Assembly: GCF_000444875.1 (NCBI RefSeq)
Contig: NC_022001.1
Coordinates: 21,048-85,047, forward strand
Length of the DNA stretch: 64,000 bases
Source: Streptomyces collinus Tu 365
Lineage (GTDB): Bacteria > Actinomycetota > Actinomycetes > Streptomycetales > Streptomycetaceae
Direction: 5' to 3'
Part shown: positions 56,361-64,000 of the stretch, in pieces
How positions within the stretch are numbered: the first letter of the stretch is position 1
Layout of the letters: each line of letters opens with the position of its first letter
The notes under the pieces: model-generated
Told to the model about the DNA's origin: nothing
The model's database searches: none
The model's input: the letters and a program-made list of their open reading frames with translations, nothing else
Translations under genes and position numbers: made by a program

Positions 56361-59300
56361 TCAGAAATCCGGCGGAACGTCTGCGTATACCGTGTCAGCG
56401 AACCGGATCATCTCCTGCGGACGGATCTTCGCCAGCACCGGGAGAGGCGTCAGCCATGACCCCCGCGAGAACGCCGTCCCCAACAAATGGCCAGCCCGCG
56501 GCAGACCGACTGCCTTCGCCACCTCGGTCAGCGCCTGTGCCTGCAGGTCCGTGTCGGGGATGGTGCGAGCTGTCCGCTCGATGTTGGTGGCCAGTGTACG
56601 GGCCCATGTGTGGTCGCCGGCCTCGGCTATCGCCTTGGCCACTTCGGTCAGCGTCTGTGCCTGCGGGCTCGGGTGGGTGATGGTGCGGGCGATCTGCTCG
56701 GCTCGGGTGTGATCCCCGGCTTCGGCCAGTGCCTTGGCCACTTCGGTCAGCGCCTGTGCCTGCCGGTATGGGTTGGTGATGGTGTGGGCGATCTGTTCGG
56801 CCTCGGTGGCCAGTGCATGGGCCCATGTGTGGTCGCCGGCCGCGGCTATCGCCCTGGCCACTTCGGTCAGCGCCTGTGCCTGCGGGCTCGGGTGGGTGAT
56901 GGTGCGGGCGATCTGCTCGGCTCGGGTGTGATCCCCGGCCTCGGCCAGTGCCTTGGCCACTTCGGTCAGCGCCTGTGCCTGCGGGCTCGGGTGGGTGATG
57001 GTGCGGGCGATCTGCTCGGCTCGGGTGTGATCCCCGGCCTCGGCCACAGCCGTCGCCAGCCCGGTCAGCGCCTGTGCCTGCCGGTATGAGTCGGTGATGG
57101 TGTGGGCGATCTGTTCGGCCTCGGTGGCCAGTGCATGGGCCTGGGTGTGGTTCCTGGCCCTGGCCATCGCCTTGGCCACTTCGGTCAGCGCCTGTGCTTG
57201 CTCGTGCGGGTGGGTGATTGTGCGGGCGATCTGCTCGGCGTCGGTGGCCAGTGCACGAGCTCGGGTGTGGTTCCCGGCCTCGGCTATCGCTGTCGCCACC
57301 CCGGTCAGCGCCCATGCCTGCAGGTACGGCAGGTACGGCAGGTACGGGTGGGTGATGGTGCGGGCGATCTGCTCGGCCCGGGTGTAGTTTCCGGCCTCGG
57401 CCACCGCCTTCGCGACCTTGGTCAGCGCTTCTGCCTGCAGGTCCGGGTGGTTGATGGTGCGGGTGATCTGCTCGGCCTGGGTGTGGTTTCCGGCCTCGGC
57501 CACCGCCTTGGCCACCTTGGTCAGCGCCCGTGCCTGCCGACCCGGGTGGGTGATGGTGTGGGCGATCTGCTCGGCTCGGGTGTGATCCCCGGCTTCGGCC
57601 ACAGCCGTCGCCACCCCGGTCAGCGCCTGTGCCTGCTGGTACGGACGAGTGATGGTGCGGGCGATCTGCTCGGCGTGGGTGGCCAGTGCACGGGCCTGGG
57701 TGTGGTTTCCGGCCTCGGCCATCGCCTTGGCCACCTCGGCCAGCGCTTCTGCCTGCAGGTCCGTGTCGGTGATGGTGCGGGCGATTTGCTCGGCCCGGGT
57801 GTGGTTTCCTGCCTTGGCCATCGTCTTGGCCACTTCGGTCAGCGCCTGTGGCTGCCTGCTCGGGTGGTTGATGGTGCGGGTGATCTGCTCGGCTCGGGTG
57901 TGATCCCCGGCTTCGGCCACCGCCTTCGCGACCTTGGTCAGCGCTTCTGCCTGCAGGTCCGGGTGGTTGATGGTGCGGGTGATCTGCTCGGCTCGGGTGT
58001 GATCCCCGGCTTCGGCCAGTGCCTTGGCCACTTCGGTCAGCGCCCGTGCCTGCCGGGATGGGTGGGTGATGGTGCGGGCGATCTGCTCGGCTTGGGTGTG
58101 ATCCCCGGCTTCGGCCACAGCCGTCGCCACCCCGGTCAGCGCCTGTGCCTGCTGGGCCGGGTCGGTGATGGTGCGGGCGATCTGCTCGGCGTGGGCGGCC
58201 AGTGCACGGGCCTGGGTGTGATCCCCGGCCTCGGCCATCGCCTTCGCCACCTCTGTCAGCGCCTCCGCCAGCGGGCCCGGGTGGGCGATGGTGAGGGCGA
58301 TCTGCTCGGCGTGGGTGGCCAGTGCATGGGCCCATGTGTGATCCCCGGCCTTGGCTATCGCCTTGGCCACCTTGGTCAGCGCCTGTACCTGCAGGTCCGG
58401 GTGGGTGATGGTGCGGGTGATCTGCTCGGCTCGGGTGTGATCCCCGGCTTCGGCCACAGCCGTCGCCACCCCGGTCAGCGCCTGTGCCTGCTCGTGCGGG
58501 TGGGTGAGGGTGTGGGCGATCTGTTCGGCGTGGGTGGCCAGTGCACGGGCTCGGGTGTGATCCCCGGCCTCGGCCATCGCCTTCGCCACCTCTGTCAGCG
58601 CCTGTGCCTGTCGGCCCGGGTCAGTGATGGCGTGGGCGAGTGCTTCGGCGCGGTGGGGTTGGCCAAGGATGGCCCATACGGCGGGGAGTTTGACGGGGAT
58701 GTGGGTGTTGCGGGATTCGAGGTGGCCGCGGTGGTGGGACAGCCGGGCAAGGGCATACAGGTCCGGGTCCGGGCTTTTGAGGAGCAGGTCCTGGCAGATT
58801 CTGATCTCGGTGAGGGCGGCGGTGTCGCCGCCGGTCAGGTCGAGCATCCGGTCGTGGCGGGCCGGGTCAATGGCCAGGGCGGTCAAGCGGCGAGTGTCGC
58901 CGGCGGTGGCCAGCATGCGGGGGTAGCCGGTCAGGAGGTATTCGGGGGTGTGCAGCGGCCACGACGGTTGTTCGCCTGTGGGGGTGCGGTAGTTCTCGGC
59001 CCAGGCGTGGAGCCGGTCGCAGTAGTGGGCCAGGCGATCGGGACCTAGGTAGTGGCAGGCGGCATTGTGCAGTTCCTCGTGGCCGAGCAGGTACACCTGG
59101 CCTGCCTCGTCCTGCCCGACGGAGGCGAGCCGGCGGGTGAAGGTCCGCCCGGCCACGGTGTGGAGGATGTCCTCCACGGTCACCAGGTCCGCGCCGGTCA
59201 GCTCCCGCAGGTCAGGGCCGGACAGGCCGCCGCGGGCGGCGGTCAGCAGGCCCAGTAGATCCTTCTCGGTGGGGCTTCCTTTGAGGAGGCGTTTGAGTTC

Positions 59301-59993
59301 GGACTGGCCCAGGCGTTGCAGGTCCCGGGCATGGGGGGAGGCGCCGAGCAGGCGGATGATGCCCGGGTCATGCAGCGGGTGCCAGTCGGGTACGTCGTCG
59401 GGGATGGGCGGGTTGGGCCGTCCGGCGACGATGACCCGCATCCCGTTAGGCGGCCGGCCGGGCAGCAGTCCGGCGATGCTGTACGCCCCTGGCCCGGTGG
59501 TGACACCGCGGTCTTCGTCCAGCCCGTCTACGACCAACACCAGTCGGCTGCCTGCCTCCAGGCAGGCAGTCGCGGCATCGGTGAGCAGATCCAGCAAGGC
59601 CGCTTCACGGGCCGCCTCGTCTCCCCCGACCGGCAGGTCCAGGCCGAGCAGCACGCACAGCTGTTCCGTCAGCGCGGTAGTGAATGCCTCCCGGGTGTCT
59701 TGTGAGGCGAGCCGGGCAGTGATGAAGAACGACACCAGCTGCACGCCGCGGTCCGTCAGCGGCTTCGGCGGGTTGAGTACGAAGGTGGACAGCAGGGCGG
59801 ACTTGCCCGCCCACGGCCCGGCCCGCCACCACACATACGGGCCGCGCTGCTCCTCCAAGCAGAAGGCGGCGAGCTCGGCCAGCTCGGCGTCCCGGTCCCG
59901 CAGCCGGGGCGGCGCGATCCGTTCCACCTGCCGCCGGTATGCCGAGCGCACCAGCCGCGGCACGGCAGAGCCCCCGTACTGGTGGATCGTCAC
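56361..59993 (-). CDS. STAND NTPase with a C-terminal array of 33-40-residue repeats
   Basis: 1210 residues. P-loop AGPWAGKSALLS (Lys64), Walker B LVLVVDGLDED (151-161) and a winged-helix region (about 260-345: LLGLLTAARGGLSGPDLREL) form a NACHT/STAND ATPase. From about 445 to 1150 runs an array of helical repeats of AEQIARTITHPSPQAQALTE plus VAKALAEAGDHTR (33 residues), some with 7 more (ARALATH). This is a typical sensor platform. The protein has no effector domain of its own; the gene 126 bp upstream may supply it. The N-terminus starts directly at the ATPase. Confidence 0.85.
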   Translation of the reverse strand: MTIHQYGGSAVPRLVRSAYRRQVERIAPPRLRDRDAELAELAAFCLEEQRGPYVWWRAGPWAGKSALLSTFVLNPPKPLTDRGVQLVSFFITARLASQDTREAFTTALTEQLCVLLGLDLPVGGDEAAREAALLDLLTDAATACLEAGSRLVLVVDGLDEDRGVTTGPGAYSIAGLLPGRPPNGMRVIVAGRPNPPIPDDVPDWHPLHDPGIIRLLGASPHARDLQRLGQSELKRLLKGSPTEKDLLGLLTAARGGLSGPDLRELTGADLVTVEDILHTVAGRTFTRRLASVGQDEAGQVYLLGHEELHNAACHYLGPDRLAHYCDRLHAWAENYRTPTGEQPSWPLHTPEYLLTGYPRMLATAGDTRRLTALAIDPARHDRMLDLTGGDTAALTEIRICQDLLLKSPDPDLYALARLSHHRGHLESRNTHIPVKLPAVWAILGQPHRAEALAHAITDPGRQAQALTEVAKAMAEAGDHTRARALATHAEQIAHTLTHPHEQAQALTGVATAVAEAGDHTRAEQITRTITHPDLQVQALTKVAKAIAKAGDHTWAHALATHAEQIALTIAHPGPLAEALTEVAKAMAEAGDHTQARALAAHAEQIARTITDPAQQAQALTGVATAVAEAGDHTQAEQIARTITHPSRQARALTEVAKALAEAGDHTRAEQITRTINHPDLQAEALTKVAKAVAEAGDHTRAEQITRTINHPSRQPQALTEVAKTMAKAGNHTRAEQIARTITDTDLQAEALAEVAKAMAEAGNHTQARALATHAEQIARTITRPYQQAQALTGVATAVAEAGDHTRAEQIAHTITHPGRQARALTKVAKAVAEAGNHTQAEQITRTINHPDLQAEALTKVAKAVAEAGNYTRAEQIARTITHPYLPYLPYLQAWALTGVATAIAEAGNHTRARALATDAEQIARTITHPHEQAQALTEVAKAMARARNHTQAHALATEAEQIAHTITDSYRQAQALTGLATAVAEAGDHTRAEQIARTITHPSPQAQALTEVAKALAEAGDHTRAEQIARTITHPSPQAQALTEVARAIAAAGDHTWAHALATEAEQIAHTITNPYRQAQALTEVAKALAEAGDHTRAEQIARTITHPSPQAQTLTEVAKAIAEAGDHTWARTLATNIERTARTIPDTDLQAQALTEVAKAVGLPRAGHLLGTAFSRGSWLTPLPVLAKIRPQEMIRFADTVYADVPPDF
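56540..58640. repeat. About twenty 99-120-bp direct repeats
   Basis: Units of 99 or 120 bp with long identical stretches, for example GATCTGCTCGGCTCGGGTGT, encode the helical repeats of the STAND protein. Identity between neighbouring and distant units is high enough for frequent recombination, so the array length should vary. Confidence 0.85.
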
Positions 59994-60118
59994 AGACCCC
60001 GTGACCTTGTTGAAACTGGTACCGCCGCCCTCTTCAGGAGCGTGCGCCAGGAAAGAGTCAGCCGGACATGCAGGCAGCCGCGACGCCGCGGCTATGCCAC
60101 CGGTGGTGCCGGGTGCGG

Positions 60119-60619
60119 TCAGGGGCGTGACCGGCCCGGCCCGGAAGGGTCCGGCCGCTGCCCCGCAGCGCTACCGTCCATATTCACGTCTCCGGCGATC
60201 TGCCCGAAGGCGATCCCGTTCCCACTGGCCTGGGCGTGGGCGTCTCCGGTGAACACCCTCGAACCGCCGCCGGTCACCACCGACGTACCGCCGGCCGTCT
60301 CCGCTGCCTGCAGTTGGGCCACCAACTCAGAGACCGTCTGGCCGAAGACGTCGTCCTTGCGCGCCGCGGCAGTGACCGCCAACTCCACCTGCTGACGGGT
60401 CAGCTCGCTGACCTGCCCCTCCTCGGTAGCGGCCTCCTCGGCCAGATCATCCAGAACGGGGTGCGCGCCGAGCTTGGCCGCGACCGTGGTGTGCAGCCTG
60501 TCCAGACTCGCATCGATGGCCGTATCCACAACGGCATCCACAGGGCCGGCCGCTCTGCGGGCCTTCCGCACCGCCCATGCGATCACGTACCCAGCCACCA
60601 CTCCAGCTTCGATCACCAT
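60119..60619 (-). CDS. Membrane-anchored partner with amyloid-like C-terminal motif
   Basis: 166 residues from the ATG at 60619, with GGGAAGGG upstream. A hydrophobic start (IEAGVVAGYVIAWAVRKARR) is followed by helices (about 25-110: VVDTAIDASLDRLHTTVAAK, then QVELAVTAAARKDDVFGQTV), and a C-terminal motif GDAHAQASGNGIAFGQIAGD. The GxGxAFGQIxGDV pattern resembles the short amyloid signalling sequences (BASS/RHIM-like) that bacterial NLR-type proteins use to recruit effectors. It precedes the STAND gene on the same strand by 126 bp. Confidence 0.65.
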   Translation of the reverse strand: MVIEAGVVAGYVIAWAVRKARRAAGPVDAVVDTAIDASLDRLHTTVAAKLGAHPVLDDLAEEAATEEGQVSELTRQQVELAVTAAARKDDVFGQTVSELVAQLQAAETAGGTSVVTGGGSRVFTGDAHAQASGNGIAFGQIAGDVNMDGSAAGQRPDPSGPGRSRP

Positions 60620-60777
60620 GCGACCCGCACCCTTCCCCCGAAACGCTCATCCCCCTCCATCATGCCCAACACGCAACCACAGGGGTGGAATTCGCCGATT
60701 CCAGCTGTCGACAGCGCAGCGGGCTGGAGGCCTGGCCGCCTTGACACCGCCCGCTCGAGGTACGCGATATGCACGGT

Positions 60778-63432
60778 TCAGTTCAACCCACCCGCGCCGA
60801 CGGGTGGGGTCACCGGTGACCCCGCCGTCCCTGCAGTCGTGGTCCGTCTGGCAGTGGTCACTGCGCAGGCTCGGACAGTGTCTGCCCAGTCGAGTCCGAG
60901 GCCAGCGAGCCGCTGCAGCTGCTCCGCGCTCAGCCCGGCTCGCCGAGCCTTGGTGTTGGACAGGAACACCCCCAGCCTGACCTCTGCACGGTCTGGCAGA
61001 ACCTCTACATGCCCTCTGGAGACGGTCACAGAGCCGGTGCGTGCCTTGTATTGCGCGAGGGCTGCGCACCCCCGCTCGAAGGCGGCAGAGCCGCCCCTGG
61101 CGGCCTTCCTGGGCGCCTCCTGCGTCTCGGGTGGCAGTGGTGTGACGTCCAGGCTGCCGAGGCGTTCGCGCTGGCCCGGCTTGAGTCCCTGCCAGATGAC
61201 CTGCTGGCGCTGCCGTTGAAGCCAGCGGCCTACGTCGATTCCGTCCGCGGTGACTCCGGGCACGATTTCCTCGAGCCCGGCTCCCGTCGCGACGAGCCCG
61301 GCTACGGCGGTGTAGGTGCGTTGCCAGTCGACCGCCCACCCCAGGGCGCTGGGGTTCCAGTCGGGGTCGATCGCGGCGAGCTGCGCCGCGCGCCGTCGGG
61401 CTACGGCCTGGTTCTTGCCGAGGCCGTTCTTTTTGCGGCAGTTGGCGAGCCATTGTCCGATGGGTTTGTCGAGCATGGTGGCGGTGGCGGGGGCGGCCAG
61501 TGTTCCGGTCTCAGCGTAGTAAGCACGGGCCGCGGACAGGTTCTCCTCCCAGGCCGCGTCGGCCGGGTCCCACACCATGCCCAGCTCGTCCAGGTCCGCC
61601 GCCCGCTCCGCGGCCATCCTGCCCGCCACCAGGGCCCTGCGTTGGTCTGCCAGCCAGCGGCCCAGCGGAAACGAGTGCCCGGCCGGCATCAGCTCCCGGT
61701 GTCCGTACGGCACCGCCAGATGCCCCATCCGCTCCCGGAACGCGACCGCCGCCTGGTGCCCGGCCTTCCAGTTCGCGTGCTCGGGCTCGATCAGGTTGTA
61801 GCGGATCATGCGTGCGATCAGTGCCGGGTCGCGGTGGCTGCCGAACCGCAGCAACAGCCGCCGCTCGTCCTCGCCCTCGTCGGGCGCTTCACCGAGGAAC
61901 GACGGCAGTGTGCCCGTTACCGGTGAATTCTCTTGCGGAATAGCGAGCATTTCCACGGCGCGTTCATCGTGCGCGCGGAGCCCGTTCAAAACCCGAATCA
62001 AGGGCCGATACGAAGCCGAGTACGGCATGTCTTCTTCCGTCTCGCCCGGGCTCAGGAAAATCGGCACGACCAGCGTCGCAAGCTTTCCTTGTCCCGGTGT
62101 CTGCCGGAGTGCTCGGCCGATGGCCTGGACGATGTCGACCGCGGAGCCTTTAGGGTCGATGAGGGCGACCGAGTCCACCGCTGGGCAGTCGACGCCCTCG
62201 CCCAGCACCCGGCAGTTGGACAGCACCGCCCGCCCGGCCCGCCCTCCGAACTGCGCCAGCCGGTCCGTGCGTACGTCGGCGTCGTGTTCCCCGGACAGCC
62301 AGGAGGCCCATACCCGTTCCGGGTGCCGGCCGGGGTCTTCGGCGTGCAACCGCTTCGCGGCTCGTCCGAGTCCTTCGGCGAAGGCGCGTGCTTCGATGGT
62401 GCGGTGGTGGAAGGTGATGCACCGCGTCAGATCGTGCGCGGCCATCGTCTCCAGAAGTGCGGCCTGGAGCACCGCGAGCCGTTCCCCGCGCACCTCCTCC
62501 GACTCCCGCTCTGTGCCGTACAGCCGCTGCGGGGTGAGGCTGGGATCCCGCAGTTCCGCGACCACGACCTGGTACCGCGCAAGCAGCCCCCGAGCGATCG
62601 CATCCGACAAATCAAGCTCGAAGAGAACGGGCCCAAAAATCGCCTCGTCGTCCATCGAACAGGCCATCTCTTCCGGCAGCCGGTCCACCGCCACCGAAGC
62701 CGCCGGCTCCCCGGACCGCTCAGCAGCCGTAGAAGCCTCACCCGGGCCGCCCGCCGCGCCCGCTTCTTCTCCTCCGGGCCGCTGCGCGGCCGCAGTCGCC
62801 TCGCCGGCTTCCTCCCGTCGCCACCGCGGCCGCGCGGGCCGTTCCTCCCAGATCCGCGGCGTCGCCGTCATGTACAGGCGCCGCATGGCGGGCAGCAGCT
62901 CCTGGTCGTGTACCGCCGCCCACGCCTTCGCGAACGAACCGCTGGTCCGGTGGGCCTCATCGACCAGCACCACGTCCCACACATCCATGGGTAGCCCGTA
63001 CTCGCCCCGGTGCGCCTCGATCAGCACCGGCAGCGAGGCGTAGGTGGCGAACACCGTCACCGGCCCCCGCCCATGCCACAACCCCAGCTGCGGCGCACTC
63101 GTCGTCGCCCGCACTCCCAGTGTGAACAGGCTCGGGTCGTCGTCCAGCGAGCACACCGCAACCGCCGGCCCCGCATGCCCGAACGCCCGCCACTCCCTGA
63201 CGGTCTGCGCCAGCAACGCCAGGGTCGGCACCAGCACCAGGACCCGGCCATCCGGCACCAACCGCTTCACCGCGGCCGCACCGATGAACGTCTTCCCGGT
63301 ACCGCAGGCACTCACCACCGTGCCGCGCAGACCCTGCGGCGGAATCCGTTTGCCCGGCGGAATATCGAGGCCTTTCACGATGGCTTCCACGGCCTCGATC
63401 TGGTGCGGGCGAAGAGAGAATGATTCCGTCAT
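60778..63432 (-). CDS. Telomere-linked SF2 helicase (TtrA-like)
   Basis: 884 residues from the ATG at 63432. Motif I SACGTGKTF (Lys47), DEAH box VLVDEAHRT (158-161), a TAT motif (MTATPRIW), and the C-terminal RecA domain (GEGVDCPAVDSVALIDPKGS, then VQAIGRALRQ) are complete. Helicase-associated repeats follow: AVAFRERMGHLAVPYGHREL, ARAYYAETGTLAAP and similar. Such helicases are found beside telomeres of Streptomyces chromosomes and linear plasmids, reading inward, and are linked to conjugal transfer or end function. It lies about 350 bp from the telomere palindromes. Confidence 0.9.
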   Translation of the reverse strand: MTESFSLRPHQIEAVEAIVKGLDIPPGKRIPPQGLRGTVVSACGTGKTFIGAAAVKRLVPDGRVLVLVPTLALLAQTVREWRAFGHAGPAVAVCSLDDDPSLFTLGVRATTSAPQLGLWHGRGPVTVFATYASLPVLIEAHRGEYGLPMDVWDVVLVDEAHRTSGSFAKAWAAVHDQELLPAMRRLYMTATPRIWEERPARPRWRREEAGEATAAAQRPGGEEAGAAGGPGEASTAAERSGEPAASVAVDRLPEEMACSMDDEAIFGPVLFELDLSDAIARGLLARYQVVVAELRDPSLTPQRLYGTERESEEVRGERLAVLQAALLETMAAHDLTRCITFHHRTIEARAFAEGLGRAAKRLHAEDPGRHPERVWASWLSGEHDADVRTDRLAQFGGRAGRAVLSNCRVLGEGVDCPAVDSVALIDPKGSAVDIVQAIGRALRQTPGQGKLATLVVPIFLSPGETEEDMPYSASYRPLIRVLNGLRAHDERAVEMLAIPQENSPVTGTLPSFLGEAPDEGEDERRLLLRFGSHRDPALIARMIRYNLIEPEHANWKAGHQAAVAFRERMGHLAVPYGHRELMPAGHSFPLGRWLADQRRALVAGRMAAERAADLDELGMVWDPADAAWEENLSAARAYYAETGTLAAPATATMLDKPIGQWLANCRKKNGLGKNQAVARRRAAQLAAIDPDWNPSALGWAVDWQRTYTAVAGLVATGAGLEEIVPGVTADGIDVGRWLQRQRQQVIWQGLKPGQRERLGSLDVTPLPPETQEAPRKAARGGSAAFERGCAALAQYKARTGSVTVSRGHVEVLPDRAEVRLGVFLSNTKARRAGLSAEQLQRLAGLGLDWADTVRACAVTTARRTTTAGTAGSPVTPPVGAGGLN

Positions 63433-63777
63433 CGTCGAGGGCGTCCGATCCGGGGGAGATACAGGCTGGCATCCACTCGCGATACTACCCGCTGCATCAT
63501 TACGAAGCACAGGCGGGATGCATCTACACAATAGTACGGCCGGAAAGAACCCTCACGCATGCCAGTCATGTGCTACGTTCCCCACGCCGTGCAGTCGGCC
63601 TTACCATCCGGGATGATTGCGATCGGTTGCTTCTGACGTGCCGTCCGGTGACAGCAGGTCAGTTTCCAAGTCCAGGCCGGCAGCCCCCTTTAAGCCCGGC
63701 CTCGACGGGAGGCAGTAGGCCACGGTTCGTGATCCTACCCGCCAGCAGAGTTGATGCAGCCTCACCCCTGCTGCTGC
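63433..63777. other. Sub-telomeric stretch before the terminal palindromes
   Basis: No gene is seen. It must hold the helicase promoter. It is AT-richer than its surroundings near 63470-63560 and has only weak dyads. Confidence 0.45.
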
Positions 63778-64000
63778 CCGGCGAAGCCGGCAAGGGGCGG
63801 GAGCGCAGCGGACGCCCCCGCCCGGGTCGCGCAGCGACCCGGGCCCAAGGATTGGAGCGAAGCGGAAATCCGAATTCACGCGGAGCGTGAATTCCCCAAC
63901 ACGCGGAGCGGGTTGAGGGAAAGTGCGAAGCACTTTCCCCGAATTCGCGAAGCGAATTCCGTTGCTCCGCGCGCAGCGCGGAGGGACCCGCTCCGCGGGG
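63778..64000. other. Linear replicon telomere (right end)
   Basis: Ten closely packed palindromes with 3-nt GAA, GCA or GGA loops: CCGGC-GAA-GCCGG (63778-63790); 63794-63818; GCCCGGGTCGC-GCA (63820-63844); 63849-63871; GAATTCACGC-GGA (63872-63894); 63898-63915; GGGAAAGTGC-GAA (63917-63939); GAATTCGC-GAA (63941-63959); CTCCGCGC-GCA (63965-63983); and the terminal CCCGCTCCGCGGG (63987-63999). Read inward from the end the first 13-mer is the CCCGCGGAGCGGG of archetypal Streptomyces telomeres. These fold during terminal-protein-primed end patching. Confidence 0.92.

Noticed and set aside
57102..59048. 648-residue plus-strand and 646-residue alternate minus-strand frames with regular repeats
   Set aside because: Shadows of the STAND protein's repeat array; the periodicity comes from the true gene.

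Overview
The window reads as the right-hand end of a Streptomyces linear replicon, most likely a large linear plasmid. Four things point there. Coding DNA is very GC-rich with G/C third codon positions. The last 223 bp (63778-64000) are a run of closely spaced palindromes with 3-nt GCA/GAA/GGA loops, ending in the terminal palindrome typical of Streptomyces telomeres. An 884-residue SF2 helicase of the telomere-linked type points inward next to it. The window also carries its own parAB pair with an unusual centromere and a Streptomyces-type TraB conjugation cluster. A chromosome arm with an integrated plasmid end cannot be excluded. I found no rRNA, no CRISPR array, no recognisable replication initiator and no intact tap/tpg pair.

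Layout. 0.1-4.6 kb: an XRE protein, a HAD hydrolase, an NAD(P)-dependent oxidoreductase, two coupled P-loop kinases and a GntR/UTRA repressor. 4.6-15.1 kb: a conjugative-plasmid module running rightward from an operator-rich divergent promoter region, with a DUF2637 spread-type protein, small membrane proteins and TraB. 15.1-20.5 kb: a decayed plasmid gene, a trypsin/NB-ARC/TPR protein with its trypco2 partner, an intact IS481-family element with a 6-bp target duplication, and an integrase remnant. 20.5-26.3 kb: parA-parB and at least seven near-identical 20-bp palindromes, most of them inside parB or parB remnants. A small membrane protein, a sigma-like protein and an Hsp90-like ATPase sit between those remnants. 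26.4-36.3 kb: small genes, a sigma-like HTH protein and its broken copy, an ATP-dependent DNA ligase, a lipoprotein, a secreted nuclease and a 1277-residue XRE/nSTAND1/WD40 protein. 36.3-45.1 kb: a serine-tRNA-like element, secreted and membrane proteins, a sigma/partner/membrane-peptide operon, a 690-residue ParA-like protein with a degenerate P-loop, and fused remnants of ligase and transposases. 45.1-56.3 kb: an HTH/ClpN/ABC-transporter operon, a toxin-antitoxin-like pair, secreted nucleases, a peptidase-inhibitor-like protein and several duplicated small genes, some broken. 56.3-64.0 kb: a 1210-residue STAND NTPase with a long repeat array, a partner with an amyloid-like C-terminal motif, the terminal helicase and the telomere.

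How it works together. The left third holds horizontal transfer (TraB plus membrane proteins under a GntR repressor) and segregation (ParAB). The rest is accessory DNA rich in conflict-type signalling ATPases: three different STAND proteins and one Hsp90-like ATPase, each next to or fused with a plausible sensor or effector. Broken paralogues, chimeric junctions and repeated gene ends show that this arm has been rebuilt by recombination many times.
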